The translations under genes and the position numbers were made by a program. DNA of 64,000 nt, from the NCBI GenBank assembly GCA_004366385.1, contig ML178785.1, forward strand, positions 141,828 through 205,827, given 5' to 3'. Shown one piece after another: positions 54,632-62,550 of the stretch (position 1 is the stretch's first letter; every line of letters starts with the position of its first letter). This stretch comes from Actinomycetota bacterium (lineage in GTDB: Bacteria; Actinomycetota; Thermoleophilia; Gaiellales; Gaiellaceae). Under the pieces are notes generated by a model that was not told where the DNA came from, did no database searches, and saw only the letters and a program-made list of their open reading frames with translations.

Positions 54632-54943
54632 ATGCACGCACGGATGGCTCGCTACAAGTTCGTCGGCGATCCGAGAGAGCTCGCGCGGCGGACGCAGGAG
54701 AGCATGCTCCCCCTCTTCCAGGCCCAGCCCGGGTTCGTGTCCTACTCGGTGATGTCCACCCCGGGCGAGGTGCTCTCGTTCTCGATCTGGGAGACCCACG
54801 AGCAGGCCGACGCGGCGAACAAGGTGTCGCGAGACTGGGTCGCGGACAACATCGACCCGAGCCGGATCGAGCTCGTCGACAGTCGCGTGGGCGAGATCCT
54901 CGTCGCGACCGCGCTCGGCGTGGACGCGCTGGCGACGGTCTAG
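54632..54943 (+). CDS. ABM-like dimeric alpha/beta-barrel protein
   Basis: A 103-residue protein (MARYKFVGDPRELARRTQES, PLFQAQPGFVSYSVMSTPGE, SFSIWETHEQADAANKVSRD) with the antibiotic-biosynthesis-monooxygenase-type ferredoxin fold. Excellent ribosome site GAAGGAGGTG 3 bases before the ATG. Stand-alone gene; substrate unknown. Confidence 0.7.
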   Translation: MHARMARYKFVGDPRELARRTQESMLPLFQAQPGFVSYSVMSTPGEVLSFSIWETHEQADAANKVSRDWVADNIDPSRIELVDSRVGEILVATALGVDALATV

Positions 54944-54961
54944 CGGCGACTCGGAATACGA

Positions 54962-55004
54962 GCGCCCGCGGCGGCCGGGCTCGAGCTCGGGCAGCCGCGG
55001 GCGC
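54962..55004. terminator. Bidirectional terminator hairpin
   Basis: GCGCCCGCGGC (54962-54972) pairs perfectly with GCCGCGGGCGC (54994-55004); the interior CCGGGCTCGAGCTCGG can fold as an inner hairpin. It lies between the convergent ABM-like gene and the secreted-protein gene at 55044. Confidence 0.65.
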
Positions 55005-55043
55005 CGGAACAGGTCGTAGGCTGGAATCGCGCCGCGCGCGGGA

Positions 55044-56438
55044 TCAGCCGCGCGTGACGACGAAGGTGCGCGTCCCGAGCAGCTTCCCGTACGTGCTCGC
55101 CGAGCGCTTCCCGAAGCCCGGCCAGACGTACCAGCGGTACGTCCCCGGCGTGAGGCGCTGGGCGCGGCCGTCGTAGGTCCACGAGCGCTGGAGCCGGAAC
55201 GACTCGCCTGCGGGCCACGCCGTGAGGATCTTCTTCCCGTTGCGGAAGAGCTGGACGTTGTAGTACGTCGCCTTCGCCACCGGGTCCCACGCGAGCACCG
55301 GCGGGACGCCGAGACGGGCTCCCGCCGCAGGCCGGAGGAGGGCGGGCCTTGCTCCGGTGCGCGCCGTCCGCTCTCCGGAGCCGGCAGCCACCTCGACGGC
55401 GCGCATCCGCTGACCTTTCACGGCAGTGTTGCCCGCGTCGTCCGAGGCCGTGACCGTGTACCGGTAGCGGGTCCCTTCCGCGACGCGTCCGTCGACGAAG
55501 CTCGCCTTCGGGCCGGTGTAGAGCGTCGAGAGCCCCCTGCCGTCGAGGCCGGGCCGGCGGACGACTGCGAACGAGCTCGCGTCCGCGGACGCGCGCCAGC
55601 GCAGCGCGATGCCGTCCCTCCCCGCCGCCGCCTTCAGCCACGCGAGCACCGGCGGACGCGTGTCGAAGCGGAGCTCGTACGCGGCGGCCGCGCTCGTGTT
55701 CGCCGCCCGGTCCGTGCACGTGCCCGCGACCGAGGTCTTGCTCGCGTCGGGGCCGGCGTAGGTCACGCTCGGGGCGCACGACCCGACGCCGGAGGTCGCA
55801 TCCGAGCCGACGAAGTCGACCGTGACCTTGCGGTTGTACCACCCCTTGCGGTCCGGGTCTCTCGCCGGCCTGGCGGTCACCGCGGGCGGCGTCGCGTCGT
55901 ACTGGAAGGTGAACGTCCCCGTGCGCGCGTTTCCGGCCTGGTCCGCGCACGTCCCGGTGACCGACGCGACGCCGGAGTCGGGGCCGGGGTACGCCTTGGT
56001 GGGCGAGCAGCCCGCGAGCCCCGACATGGCGTCGGCGCCCGCGAAGTCGACCGCGAGCGGGCGGTTGTACCAGCCGTTGCTGTCCGGGCCTCGGCTCGGC
56101 CTCACGTCGATCGAGGGTGGCGTCGCGTCCCGTCGCACGGACACGCCCGTCGTCTTGAACGCCGAGAAGTCCGAGCTCCACCACGTGCACGACACCACCG
56201 TTCCCGCGGTGTCGACCGTGATCGTCTTCGGGTCGCAGCCCTCCGCGATCACTCCGGGCGGTGGGGACGCCCACGTGACGGTCACGACGGCCGCCGTGTG
56301 CCAGGCGTGGCAGTCGGCCGGGGCCGGGGAGCACGTGGGATCCGGTGGAGCGGGCACCTGCGCGGCCGCGGACCCGGGCAGCCCGAGCGCCCCGGCGACC
56401 GCCAGCGCGGCGACGACCGTGAGCCGCCGGCCGCTCAC
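55044..56438 (-). CDS. Secreted multi-domain protein with Ig-like/FN3 repeats
   Basis: A 464-residue protein. Signal peptide VSGRRLTVVAALAVAGALGL, cleavage after SAAA. Two near-identical Ig-like repeats (DATPPSIDVRPSRGPDSNGW and DATPPAVTARPARDPDRKGW; each has WYNRP/K-x-V-DF-x-G-x-DA-x-SG-x-x-x-C and a second Cys for a disulfide) follow an incomplete first one. A fibronectin type III segment (LRWRASADASSFAVVRRPGL) and a C-terminal beta domain (YYNVQLFRNGKKILTAWPAG) come next. It is probably a cell-surface adhesin-like protein. Start overlaps the upstream gene by GTGA. Confidence 0.75.
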   Translation of the reverse strand: MSGRRLTVVAALAVAGALGLPGSAAAQVPAPPDPTCSPAPADCHAWHTAAVVTVTWASPPPGVIAEGCDPKTITVDTAGTVVSCTWWSSDFSAFKTTGVSVRRDATPPSIDVRPSRGPDSNGWYNRPLAVDFAGADAMSGLAGCSPTKAYPGPDSGVASVTGTCADQAGNARTGTFTFQYDATPPAVTARPARDPDRKGWYNRKVTVDFVGSDATSGVGSCAPSVTYAGPDASKTSVAGTCTDRAANTSAAAAYELRFDTRPPVLAWLKAAAGRDGIALRWRASADASSFAVVRRPGLDGRGLSTLYTGPKASFVDGRVAEGTRYRYTVTASDDAGNTAVKGQRMRAVEVAAGSGERTARTGARPALLRPAAGARLGVPPVLAWDPVAKATYYNVQLFRNGKKILTAWPAGESFRLQRSWTYDGRAQRLTPGTYRWYVWPGFGKRSASTYGKLLGTRTFVVTRG

Positions 56439-57001
56439 GCCCGCGGCTCCAGAGCGCCTGCGCGCGCGAGGAGGAGGAGCAGGCCGCCGCTCGTGAGCGC
56501 GAGCGCGGCGAGCCCGAGTCCTCCGAGCAGCAGGCGTCCGCCGTCGACCGGCGGCCTCAGCGGTGCCGGTCGCGCGCGCTGTGTCGTCGGCTTCTGCTGT
56601 TCGCCGCTCGGCGCGGCCGCCCGCCCGGTCGAGGTCTTGGAGCCTGCCGCCTTGGTCGTGCTCGTCGTCGTGCCGCTCGTGGTCTCCGGCGACGTCGTGC
56701 GCGCTTCCGTGCCCGCGGGAGCCGCCGGCGCCGGCCGGGTGGCGGGCGCGCGGGTCGAGGCCCGCTCGCGGTAGGGGTCTGGAGTCGGCGTCCCCGTCGA
56801 GCCCGACGCCGCGGGATGCGGGTCGGGTTCCGCGCTCGGTGCCGCAAGCGCTGCGTCGATCTGCCCGCCCCCCAGCACGAGCAGCACGAGCGCCACGAGC
56901 GCGCCACGACGGGGACGCGTGCCTCCGGCCGCAGTCCCCCCATCCGGCTGTCGAAGCCGGACAGTCGATCGCCGCAGCAGCCTCCCGACATCGGCCCTCA
57001 C
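56435..57001 (-). CDS. Ser/Thr/Pro-rich protein with two membrane segments
   Basis: A 188-residue protein. An N-terminal hydrophobic segment (ALVALVLLVLGGGQIDAAL) acts as signal or anchor, a long Thr/Ser/Pro/Ala-rich region (TTSPETTSGTTTSTTKAAGS) could be glycosylated, and a C-terminal helix (LLLGGLGLAALALTSGGLLL) ends with a short tail. The plan resembles a wall-spanning surface protein. Coupled to the following secreted-repeat gene by a GTGA overlap. Confidence 0.65.
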   Translation of the reverse strand: MRADVGRLLRRSTVRLRQPDGGTAAGGTRPRRGALVALVLLVLGGGQIDAALAAPSAEPDPHPAASGSTGTPTPDPYRERASTRAPATRPAPAAPAGTEARTTSPETTSGTTTSTTKAAGSKTSTGRAAAPSGEQQKPTTQRARPAPLRPPVDGGRLLLGGLGLAALALTSGGLLLLLARAGALEPRA

Positions 57002-57092
57002 GAGCCGCCCCCAAAGGTTGCTTCCGTTCTCTCCTGCACGCTACTCCTCGTCGTCCGAACCGTCAACCGGTCGTCCGGTATCGAGCCGGGAC

Positions 57093-57124
57093 GCCCGCCG
57101 GCCGTGCCGGACCGGCCGGCGGGC
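57093..57124. terminator. Terminator hairpin after the repeat-protein gene
   Basis: GCCCGCCGGCC (57093-57103) and GGCCGGCGGGC (57114-57124) form a perfect 11-base stem with a 10-base loop, 32 bases beyond the stop of the minus-strand gene at 57157. No T-tract. Confidence 0.6.
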
Positions 57125-57156
57125 ACCCCCTCCTCGTGTGTGCGCTCCGGTCTCAC

Positions 57157-59283
57157 CTACTCCCGCTCGTGGCCGCGCGCATGCCCGCCCGTCCGCACGG
57201 GCGCCGAGAGGTTCGACGCGCCGAGCTGGAACGTGGCGGCCGCTGCCGCGGCCGACTGGTCGCTCTCCGCGAGCTGACCGATCGCCTGGATCCCGAACGT
57301 CTCCCAGCACCGGCAGGGAGTCGACTGGAACTGGCGGGCGGTCTGCGTCGTGGCGTTGAGGTTGAACGCGTCCGCATCCGACGTCGCCGTGTTCGACTGG
57401 CTCACCGAGCCGTCGTCACCGGGGCTCTCGACGCGGACGGGCTCGTTCACGTTGCCGAACGTCGGCTCGCCCGAGCACGTGCACGGCCGCTTGATCCCGG
57501 TCTGGACGGTCAGAGCGGCTGCCGTGGCGTCCTGGTCGTTCGTCGCCAGCTGCCCGATCGCCTGGATGCCGGTCCCGCAGCAGTCGGGCTCGTCGTGCTT
57601 CCGGCCGTGCCGGCCCTTGCCGTCGTCGCCGCCCTGCCACTGGCTCGCGTCCTGCTCCGTCCAGTTGACGTTGCCGGCGGTCGCGTCCGACGACGCGGTG
57701 TTCGCCTGCGTGACCGAGCCGCCGTCACCCTTGCTCAGAACGCGGATCGGCGTGCTCTCGTTCGACGCCCCGAGTTGGAACGTCGCGGCGAGCGCCGTCG
57801 CGTCCTGGTCGTTGTGAGCGGCCTGGCCGATGACCTGGATCCCCGAGCCGGACTGCTTCTGCTCGGCGTCCTGCGCCGTGAGATTCAGGTTCCCGGCCGC
57901 GGCGGCCGACGCGGCCGTGTTGGTCTGTGTCACGGGGCCGTCGTCGCCCTCGCTGAGGACGCGGATCGACGTGTTCGTGTTGGACGGCTTCACCTGGAGC
58001 GTCGCGGCGAGCGCCGTCGCATCCTGCTCGGACGTCGCCGACTGGCCGATCAGCTGCTTGCCGTCGCCGCTGCACTTGCAGCCGCGACCGCCCTGCTCCT
58101 GGTCGGCGTCCTGCGCCGTCCCGTTCAGGTTCACAGCCGCCGCTGAGGAGCTGGCGGTGTTCTCCTGCGTCACCGGCCCTCCGTTCCCGGGGCTGAGGAC
58201 CCGGACGGAGATGTTGGTGTTCGACGGCTTCTCCTGGACGGTCTTCGCCAGCGCCGTCGCCGTCTGGTCGTTCTCGGCCGACTGGCCGATGGCCTGGAAG
58301 CCGGAGCCGGCCTGCTCCTGCTCCGCGTCCTGCTTGGTCAGGTTCTCGTTTCCTGCCATCGCGGTGGACGTGGCCGTGTTCGTCTGCGTCACGGGGCCGT
58401 CGTCGCCCGGGCTGAGGACGCGAACCGAGATGTTCCGGTTCGTCGGCTTCACCTGGACGGTCTCCGCAGCGGCTGCCGCCGTCTGCGTCGACTCGGCCGA
58501 CTGCGCGATGAGCTGCGTCCCGCCGTCGCCCTTGCACTTGCAGTCGCCCGACTGCTCCTGCTCGGCCTTCTGGCCGGTCAGGTTGAGATTCCCGGCCGTC
58601 GCGCTCGACGACGCGGTGTTCGTCTGCGTGACAGGCCCGTCGTTGCCGGGGCTGAGGACCCGGACGGAGACGTTCGTGTTCGTCGGCTTCTCCTGGACGG
58701 TCTTCGCCAGGGCCGCCGCCTTCTGCTCGTTCTCGGCGGCCTGGCCGATGACCTGGGTGCCGCCGTCGTCGTGCTTGCACTTGCAGTCGCCCGACTGCTC
58801 CTGCTCGGCCTTCTGGCCGGTCAGGTTGAGATTCCCGGCCGTCGCGTCCGACGTCGCGGTGTTCTCCTGCTTCACGTCACCGGAGCCGCCCTTGCTGCCG
58901 ACGGTCACCGGTGCGTTCGTGTTCGAGGCGCCCTTCTGGAGCGTCAGCGCGAGCGCCAGCGCGTCCTGCTCGTTCTTCGACGACTGGGCGATCGCCTGGA
59001 TGCCGGGGCCACCCTGGGCCTGCTCGGCGTCCTGCTTCGTCCCGTTCGCGTTCCCGGCCGTCCCGCTCGACGAGGCGCCGTTCGCCTGCTCGAGCGAAGC
59101 TGGGCTGGGAACCGCGGCGACGGGATCGCCCGCGTCCGTGGCTTCCTGCTGCACCGGCCCTGCGGCGGGCCCCGTCAGCTGCTCTGCGGTGAGCAGCTCC
59201 GGCGTGTCCGCCGCGGCTGTCCCGACCCCTGCGACCAGCAGGAGCAGCACAGCCATGGCCAGCGCGAGGCAGAGACGTTTCAT
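57157..59283 (-). CDS. Secreted Asn/Gln-rich eight-repeat protein
   Basis: A 708-residue protein from ATG 59283 (AAGGGAG upstream). Signal peptide MKRLCLALAMAVLLLLVAGV, cleavage near TAAA. After about 65 residues it consists of eight tandem units of 70-100 residues. Consensus: (P/S)VTQ-x-NTA-S-x-A-x-AGN-x-N-x-T-x-QDAEQ-x-Q, an optional Cys/Gly loop (CKC), G-x-Q-x-IGQ-x-A-x-N-x-Q-x-A-x-A-x-TVQ, and VRVLSPG-x-DG. Regularly spaced Asn and Gln with small hydrophobics suggest a stacked beta structure like curlin or other amyloid-type surface proteins, though no homology to CsgA is clear. Likely a secreted fibre or coat protein. Confidence 0.75.
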   Translation of the reverse strand: MKRLCLALAMAVLLLLVAGVGTAAADTPELLTAEQLTGPAAGPVQQEATDAGDPVAAVPSPASLEQANGASSSGTAGNANGTKQDAEQAQGGPGIQAIAQSSKNEQDALALALTLQKGASNTNAPVTVGSKGGSGDVKQENTATSDATAGNLNLTGQKAEQEQSGDCKCKHDDGGTQVIGQAAENEQKAAALAKTVQEKPTNTNVSVRVLSPGNDGPVTQTNTASSSATAGNLNLTGQKAEQEQSGDCKCKGDGGTQLIAQSAESTQTAAAAAETVQVKPTNRNISVRVLSPGDDGPVTQTNTATSTAMAGNENLTKQDAEQEQAGSGFQAIGQSAENDQTATALAKTVQEKPSNTNISVRVLSPGNGGPVTQENTASSSAAAVNLNGTAQDADQEQGGRGCKCSGDGKQLIGQSATSEQDATALAATLQVKPSNTNTSIRVLSEGDDGPVTQTNTAASAAAAGNLNLTAQDAEQKQSGSGIQVIGQAAHNDQDATALAATFQLGASNESTPIRVLSKGDGGSVTQANTASSDATAGNVNWTEQDASQWQGGDDGKGRHGRKHDEPDCCGTGIQAIGQLATNDQDATAAALTVQTGIKRPCTCSGEPTFGNVNEPVRVESPGDDGSVSQSNTATSDADAFNLNATTQTARQFQSTPCRCWETFGIQAIGQLAESDQSAAAAAATFQLGASNLSAPVRTGGHARGHERE

Positions 59284-59357
59284 GGTGTCTCCCTTCGTGC
59301 TGTCGGTGGGCGCCGGGCCCCGTCGGGCGCGGCGCGGTGGCTGGAAGACAGCGCGCG

Positions 59358-60920
59358 TCAGCCTGGGCGCTCGAGACGAGCTCGGACGGGAGCGCGCGGG
59401 CTCAGCTCCCGCGTCTCCCGAATGGGCCGCCCCAGGCCGGGGGCGGCGAGAGTGACGAAGCTTGTGAGCGCGGCGACGTTGCCGCCGCCGCCGCTCGACG
59501 CGCTTCCGCTCGGGCTCGGCGAGCCGGCGGTGCGCGTCGGTGCGTCGAGCGGCAGCCGCGGTGTGCGCGTCCGTCGCGGCTCGGACGGCCGCGTGCGTGT
59601 CGGCGATGAGGCGGAGACCGTCGCCGTCCGAGCCGGCCGCTGCAGGCTCGGTGCGGCCGCGGTCTGTGAGGGCCACTCCGCACCCGGCGCTCTCGCGCTC
59701 GGGCGCGGTGTCGATACCACGCGTGGTACCGCCGCCTGCGTCCTGATCGGCGAGCTCAGCAGCGGCGCGGCGATCGGCGGCGGCGGCCCGTGCCTGAGCA
59801 CCGAGCCGCCGGCCGCGTGGATCGCCCCCTCCCCTCCCATGAGCTGGTCGATCCAGGGGAGAGCCTCCGGCGGGTCAGGGTTGCCGGAGGGATCTTCGGG
59901 AGCCCCCTGCCCGTCCTCGCCGCTCGGCGCTGCGGTGCACGCCCACTCCCACGTCCAGTTCCAGACCCAGTTGAGCGAGGTCGCGGTTGTCGTGCTCATG
60001 GAGATCGTCGTCACGTGCCCGCAGAACGTGAACGTCCACGTCCAGGTCCAGAGAGCACCGGCGCCGGTCTGCTCGTCCTCAGGGGCCGGTGTCGACACCT
60101 GGGTAGAGACGATCGTCGAGCCCGAGGGGTCGTCGCGGAGCGCATCGCGGGCGGACTCGCTCGCGCCGTCGAGCCCGCAGCTCCACTTCCACGTCCAGAT
60201 CCACGTCCAGTTGCCCGACGCGCTGTTACCGACCTCGCTGGAGATCGAGGACACGATACCGCTGCAATCCAACTCGAGATACCACGACCATGTCCAGGAA
60301 TCGATATTGGATACTGCATCTGATTGATATCGAGAATCGCCTTCCTGATACTGCACTCGAGGTTCGCGTGGTTCGCTCGCCTCAAGGCGCCGGTCGACCG
60401 TGTCGGCGGACGGGATGGCCTCGAGCTCGTCGACGATCGCCTCGCGCTGCTCGGGGCTCGTGACTCCCGGTGCAGAGAGCGCATCCGCGACCTCCCCGAG
60501 ACCGATCGAGCCGGGGCCGTGCGGCGTCTCGGGCATGTCGCTTCCCCCTGCCCTGTCGATCTCGCCCGTCTGGGTCGCGGTGGTCGTGATATCAGGCTCC
60601 AGCTCCGGTGATACCACAGTAGGAGCGATGATCTCGGAGCCGTCCGGGCTGTCCGGCTCCGCGTCCTCGGTCGCCGCCTCGAGCGGAGGGACGGCAACCT
60701 CCAGGCTGTCGATCTCGGGGAGTTCGGGCATCCGCTCCAGGATCTCACCGGCCTCCATGACCGGCGGCGCGAGCGACTCCTCGAGGTCGGCGCCGAACGC
60801 GGGTGGCGCACCCGCTCCGAAGAGCGCTCCGCCGACGAGGCCGGCGACGAGCAGCATGCGACGTCTGGCGACAGTTCTGCCGCATGATCGACGTCGCGAA
60901 GGATGCGAGATATGCGTCAC
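59358..60920 (-). CDS. Secreted protein with alternating-tryptophan strands
   Basis: A 520-residue protein from GTG 60920. Export signal RRRMLLVAGLVGGALFGAGA after a basic N-terminus; an Arg-Arg pair precedes the helix but no clear Tat motif. Residues 45-195 are acidic and Pro-rich. The centre holds four Trp-x-Trp strands each ending in Cys: SWTWSWYLELDC, NWTWIWTWKWSC, LWTWTWTFTFC, NWVWNWTWEWAC. The C-terminal third is Ser/Pro/Arg-rich and disordered, ending in a hydrophobic patch (NVAALTSFVTLAAPGLG). Alternating aromatics and Cys suggest a flat, cross-linked beta sheet. No family known to me. Confidence 0.7.
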   Translation of the reverse strand: MTHISHPSRRRSCGRTVARRRMLLVAGLVGGALFGAGAPPAFGADLEESLAPPVMEAGEILERMPELPEIDSLEVAVPPLEAATEDAEPDSPDGSEIIAPTVVSPELEPDITTTATQTGEIDRAGGSDMPETPHGPGSIGLGEVADALSAPGVTSPEQREAIVDELEAIPSADTVDRRLEASEPREPRVQYQEGDSRYQSDAVSNIDSWTWSWYLELDCSGIVSSISSEVGNSASGNWTWIWTWKWSCGLDGASESARDALRDDPSGSTIVSTQVSTPAPEDEQTGAGALWTWTWTFTFCGHVTTISMSTTTATSLNWVWNWTWEWACTAAPSGEDGQGAPEDPSGNPDPPEALPWIDQLMGGEGAIHAAGGSVLRHGPPPPIAAPLLSSPIRTQAAVPRVVSTPRPSARAPGAEWPSQTAAAPSLQRPARTATVSASSPTRTRPSEPRRTRTPRLPLDAPTRTAGSPSPSGSASSGGGGNVAALTSFVTLAAPGLGRPIRETRELSPRAPVRARLERPG

Positions 60921-61041
60921 TCAGAGAAGGAATACCCACGGCGATACAATCTCTAGCGCCGAGTTCTTACATTCGTTTATAGTTCTGAATTGAACGCGAG
61001 ATGCACGAGGAGATATCGAGACTGCGGGAGGGGACGGTTTC

Positions 61042-61821
61042 GTGGTCGAGGGTCGGGACAGACGGCGAGAGGAGTCGGCAGCGCTGCTTCGCGCCTACGG
61101 CGAGAGCGGCGATCCGGATTCGAGGAGGCGCCTGATCGAGCTGCACCTGCCGCTCGTACGTGCGCTCGCCCGGCGCTACGTGAACGGTGGAGAGCAGTTG
61201 GAGGACCTCGTCCAGGTGGGCTCGATCGGCCTGATCGAAGCGGTCGACCGGTTCGACCCGGACCGCGGGAGCGACCTCGTGCGATTCGCGGCGCCGACGA
61301 TCTGCGGCGAGATCAAGCGCCACCTGCGCGACCGCTCGTGCACCGTTCGCATCCCGCGGCGTCTCGACGAGCTCGACCGGCGACTTCGCCCTTCACGCAC
61401 CGCGCTCGCCGCGCGGCTGTCCCGGGCCCCCACGCTGCCGGAACTCGCGCGGGAGGCCGGCGTGGCCGTGAGTGAGGCGGCAGAGGCCGTCGCGACTGAA
61501 CGTGCACGTGTCCCCGTGTCCCTCTCGACGGCGGACGAGCCGGCCGCTCTCGGCGCTGCCGTCGTCGTGGACGACGCGTTCGACCGGAGCGACGATCGCC
61601 TGTTGCTCGCGGCCGGGTTCCGCACCCTCGACGCGCGGGAGCGCAGGATCCTGCACCTGAGCTACTTCGCGGGCCTGAGCCAGGTCGAGATCGCGCGCGA
61701 GCTCGGCCTCTCGGAGATGCAGGTGTCGCGGTCGGCGCGGTCGGCGCTCGAGCGCCTGCGCGGGGCGCTTGCAGAGCGGAAGGGCGACCTGGCCGGCGCC
61801 GCGCCGCCGGCGCGGAGCTAG
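61042..61821 (+). CDS. SigB/SigF-type alternative sigma factor
   Basis: A 259-residue sigma-70 family factor. Region 2: HLPLVRALARRYVNGGEQLE, DLVQVGSIGLIEAVDRFDPD, RGSDLVRFAAPTICGEIKRH. Region 3: LPELAREAGVAVSEAAEAVA. Region 4: LDARERRILHLSYFAGLSQV, EIARELGLSEMQVSRSARSA. This is the group 3 (SigB/SigF) arrangement that controls general stress or development. GTG with GGGAGGGG 8 bases upstream. No anti-sigma gene is adjacent. It is divergent from the Trp-strand protein gene. Confidence 0.9.
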   Translation: MVEGRDRRREESAALLRAYGESGDPDSRRRLIELHLPLVRALARRYVNGGEQLEDLVQVGSIGLIEAVDRFDPDRGSDLVRFAAPTICGEIKRHLRDRSCTVRIPRRLDELDRRLRPSRTALAARLSRAPTLPELAREAGVAVSEAAEAVATERARVPVSLSTADEPAALGAAVVVDDAFDRSDDRLLLAAGFRTLDARERRILHLSYFAGLSQVEIARELGLSEMQVSRSARSALERLRGALAERKGDLAGAAPPARS

Positions 61822-62005
61822 TTGGTTGATGCCACGACCTCGCGCGTCCGGATGCGCGATCCGCGTCGCGGCCAAACCCGCCGCGTGCGCTTCGCGCCGG
61901 CAGAGCGGCCCCGAGGCGTCCAGCCTTGCAGCCGCTCTCCCGCCACGCCCCCGAGCGGCCGGCTCACGCCCCGGAGCAGGCGACCTCGTGGCATCAACCA
62001 TCTAG
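61818..62005. repeat. 188-base element bounded by 26-base imperfect inverted repeats
   Basis: Left end 61818-61843 and right end 61980-62005 are inverted copies with three mismatches; the central 15 bases (TGGTTGATGCCACGA at 61823-61837 and its complement at 61986-62000) match perfectly, and both ends finish in CTAG. The sigma-factor stop codon lies in the left end. No gene is evident inside. It looks like a MITE-type or other dispersed extragenic element; a large-loop RNA hairpin is also possible. Confidence 0.65.
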
Positions 62006-62037
62006 TCCGTTTCCACGTCGGCTAGTACACTCGGAGC

Positions 62038-62433
62038 ATGGTGAGAGGGCCGTCGCTCACCGAGGAGACGGCGTCCTCGGGGGACGGAACGCAGGCGCAG
62101 CCGGCCGCGACGAGCGGAGCGCGCCACAGCGGGAAGCTGCTCGTCCGTATGCCCGCGACCCTGCACGACGAGCTCGCGCGCGTGGCCAAGGCCGAGGGCG
62201 TCAGCCTGAACCAGCTCATCACGGGCGTCCTCGCGAGCTCGGTCGGGTGGCGCGGGAACGGCGAGGTGCAGGAGATTGCCCGCCCCGACCGGGACGGGGA
62301 CGCGCCCACCGCGGAGCCGTCGCTCTCCCCGCGCCTCACCCGCGCCGCGCTCGTCGCGAACCTCGTCGTGCTCGTCCTCGCTGCTGGCGTCGCGATCGCG
62401 CTGCTCGTCGCCGCCTGGCAAGCCGGTCTCTAA
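62038..62433 (+). CDS. HicB-like ribbon-helix-helix protein with a C-terminal membrane helix
   Basis: A 131-residue protein. SGKLLVRMPATLHDELARVA and KAEGVSLNQLITGVLASSVG form a HicB/Arc-type ribbon-helix-helix domain. A linker with acidic residues follows, then one membrane helix (ALVANLVVLVLAAGVAIALL). A DNA-binding fold anchored to the membrane is uncommon. TACACT ends 6 bases before the ATG, suggesting a leaderless mRNA. No toxin gene is adjacent. Confidence 0.72.
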   Translation: MVRGPSLTEETASSGDGTQAQPAATSGARHSGKLLVRMPATLHDELARVAKAEGVSLNQLITGVLASSVGWRGNGEVQEIARPDRDGDAPTAEPSLSPRLTRAALVANLVVLVLAAGVAIALLVAAWQAGL

Positions 62434-62492
62434 CAGGCCGCGGGCTACCCGGCGCAGGGGCGCCCGTGCCGCGCGGATCGAGCCACGCGCAA

Positions 62493-62526
62493 AGCAGGAG
62501 GGGCCGGTTGCCCGGCCCCTCCTGCT
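62493..62526. terminator. Strong bidirectional terminator
   Basis: A perfect 15-base stem (AGCAGGAGGGGCCGG, loop TTGC, CCGGCCCCTCCTGCT) between the convergent genes at 62433 and 62551. It serves both strands. Confidence 0.85.
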
Positions 62527-62550
62527 GCGGAAGGCGTGCGCGGCAGCCGC

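Noticed and set aside
57157..59283. Tandem similarity at the DNA level that might be read as CRISPR or satellite repeats
   Set aside because: The units are 210-300 bases, in frame, diverged at third positions, and encode a consistent protein repeat. No CRISPR-like spacer structure exists in the window.
60920..60990. SigB/SigF promoter for the Trp-strand protein gene
   Set aside because: GGGTAT is present upstream of the GTG but no GTTT-like -35 lies at the proper distance, so I list it only as a hint.
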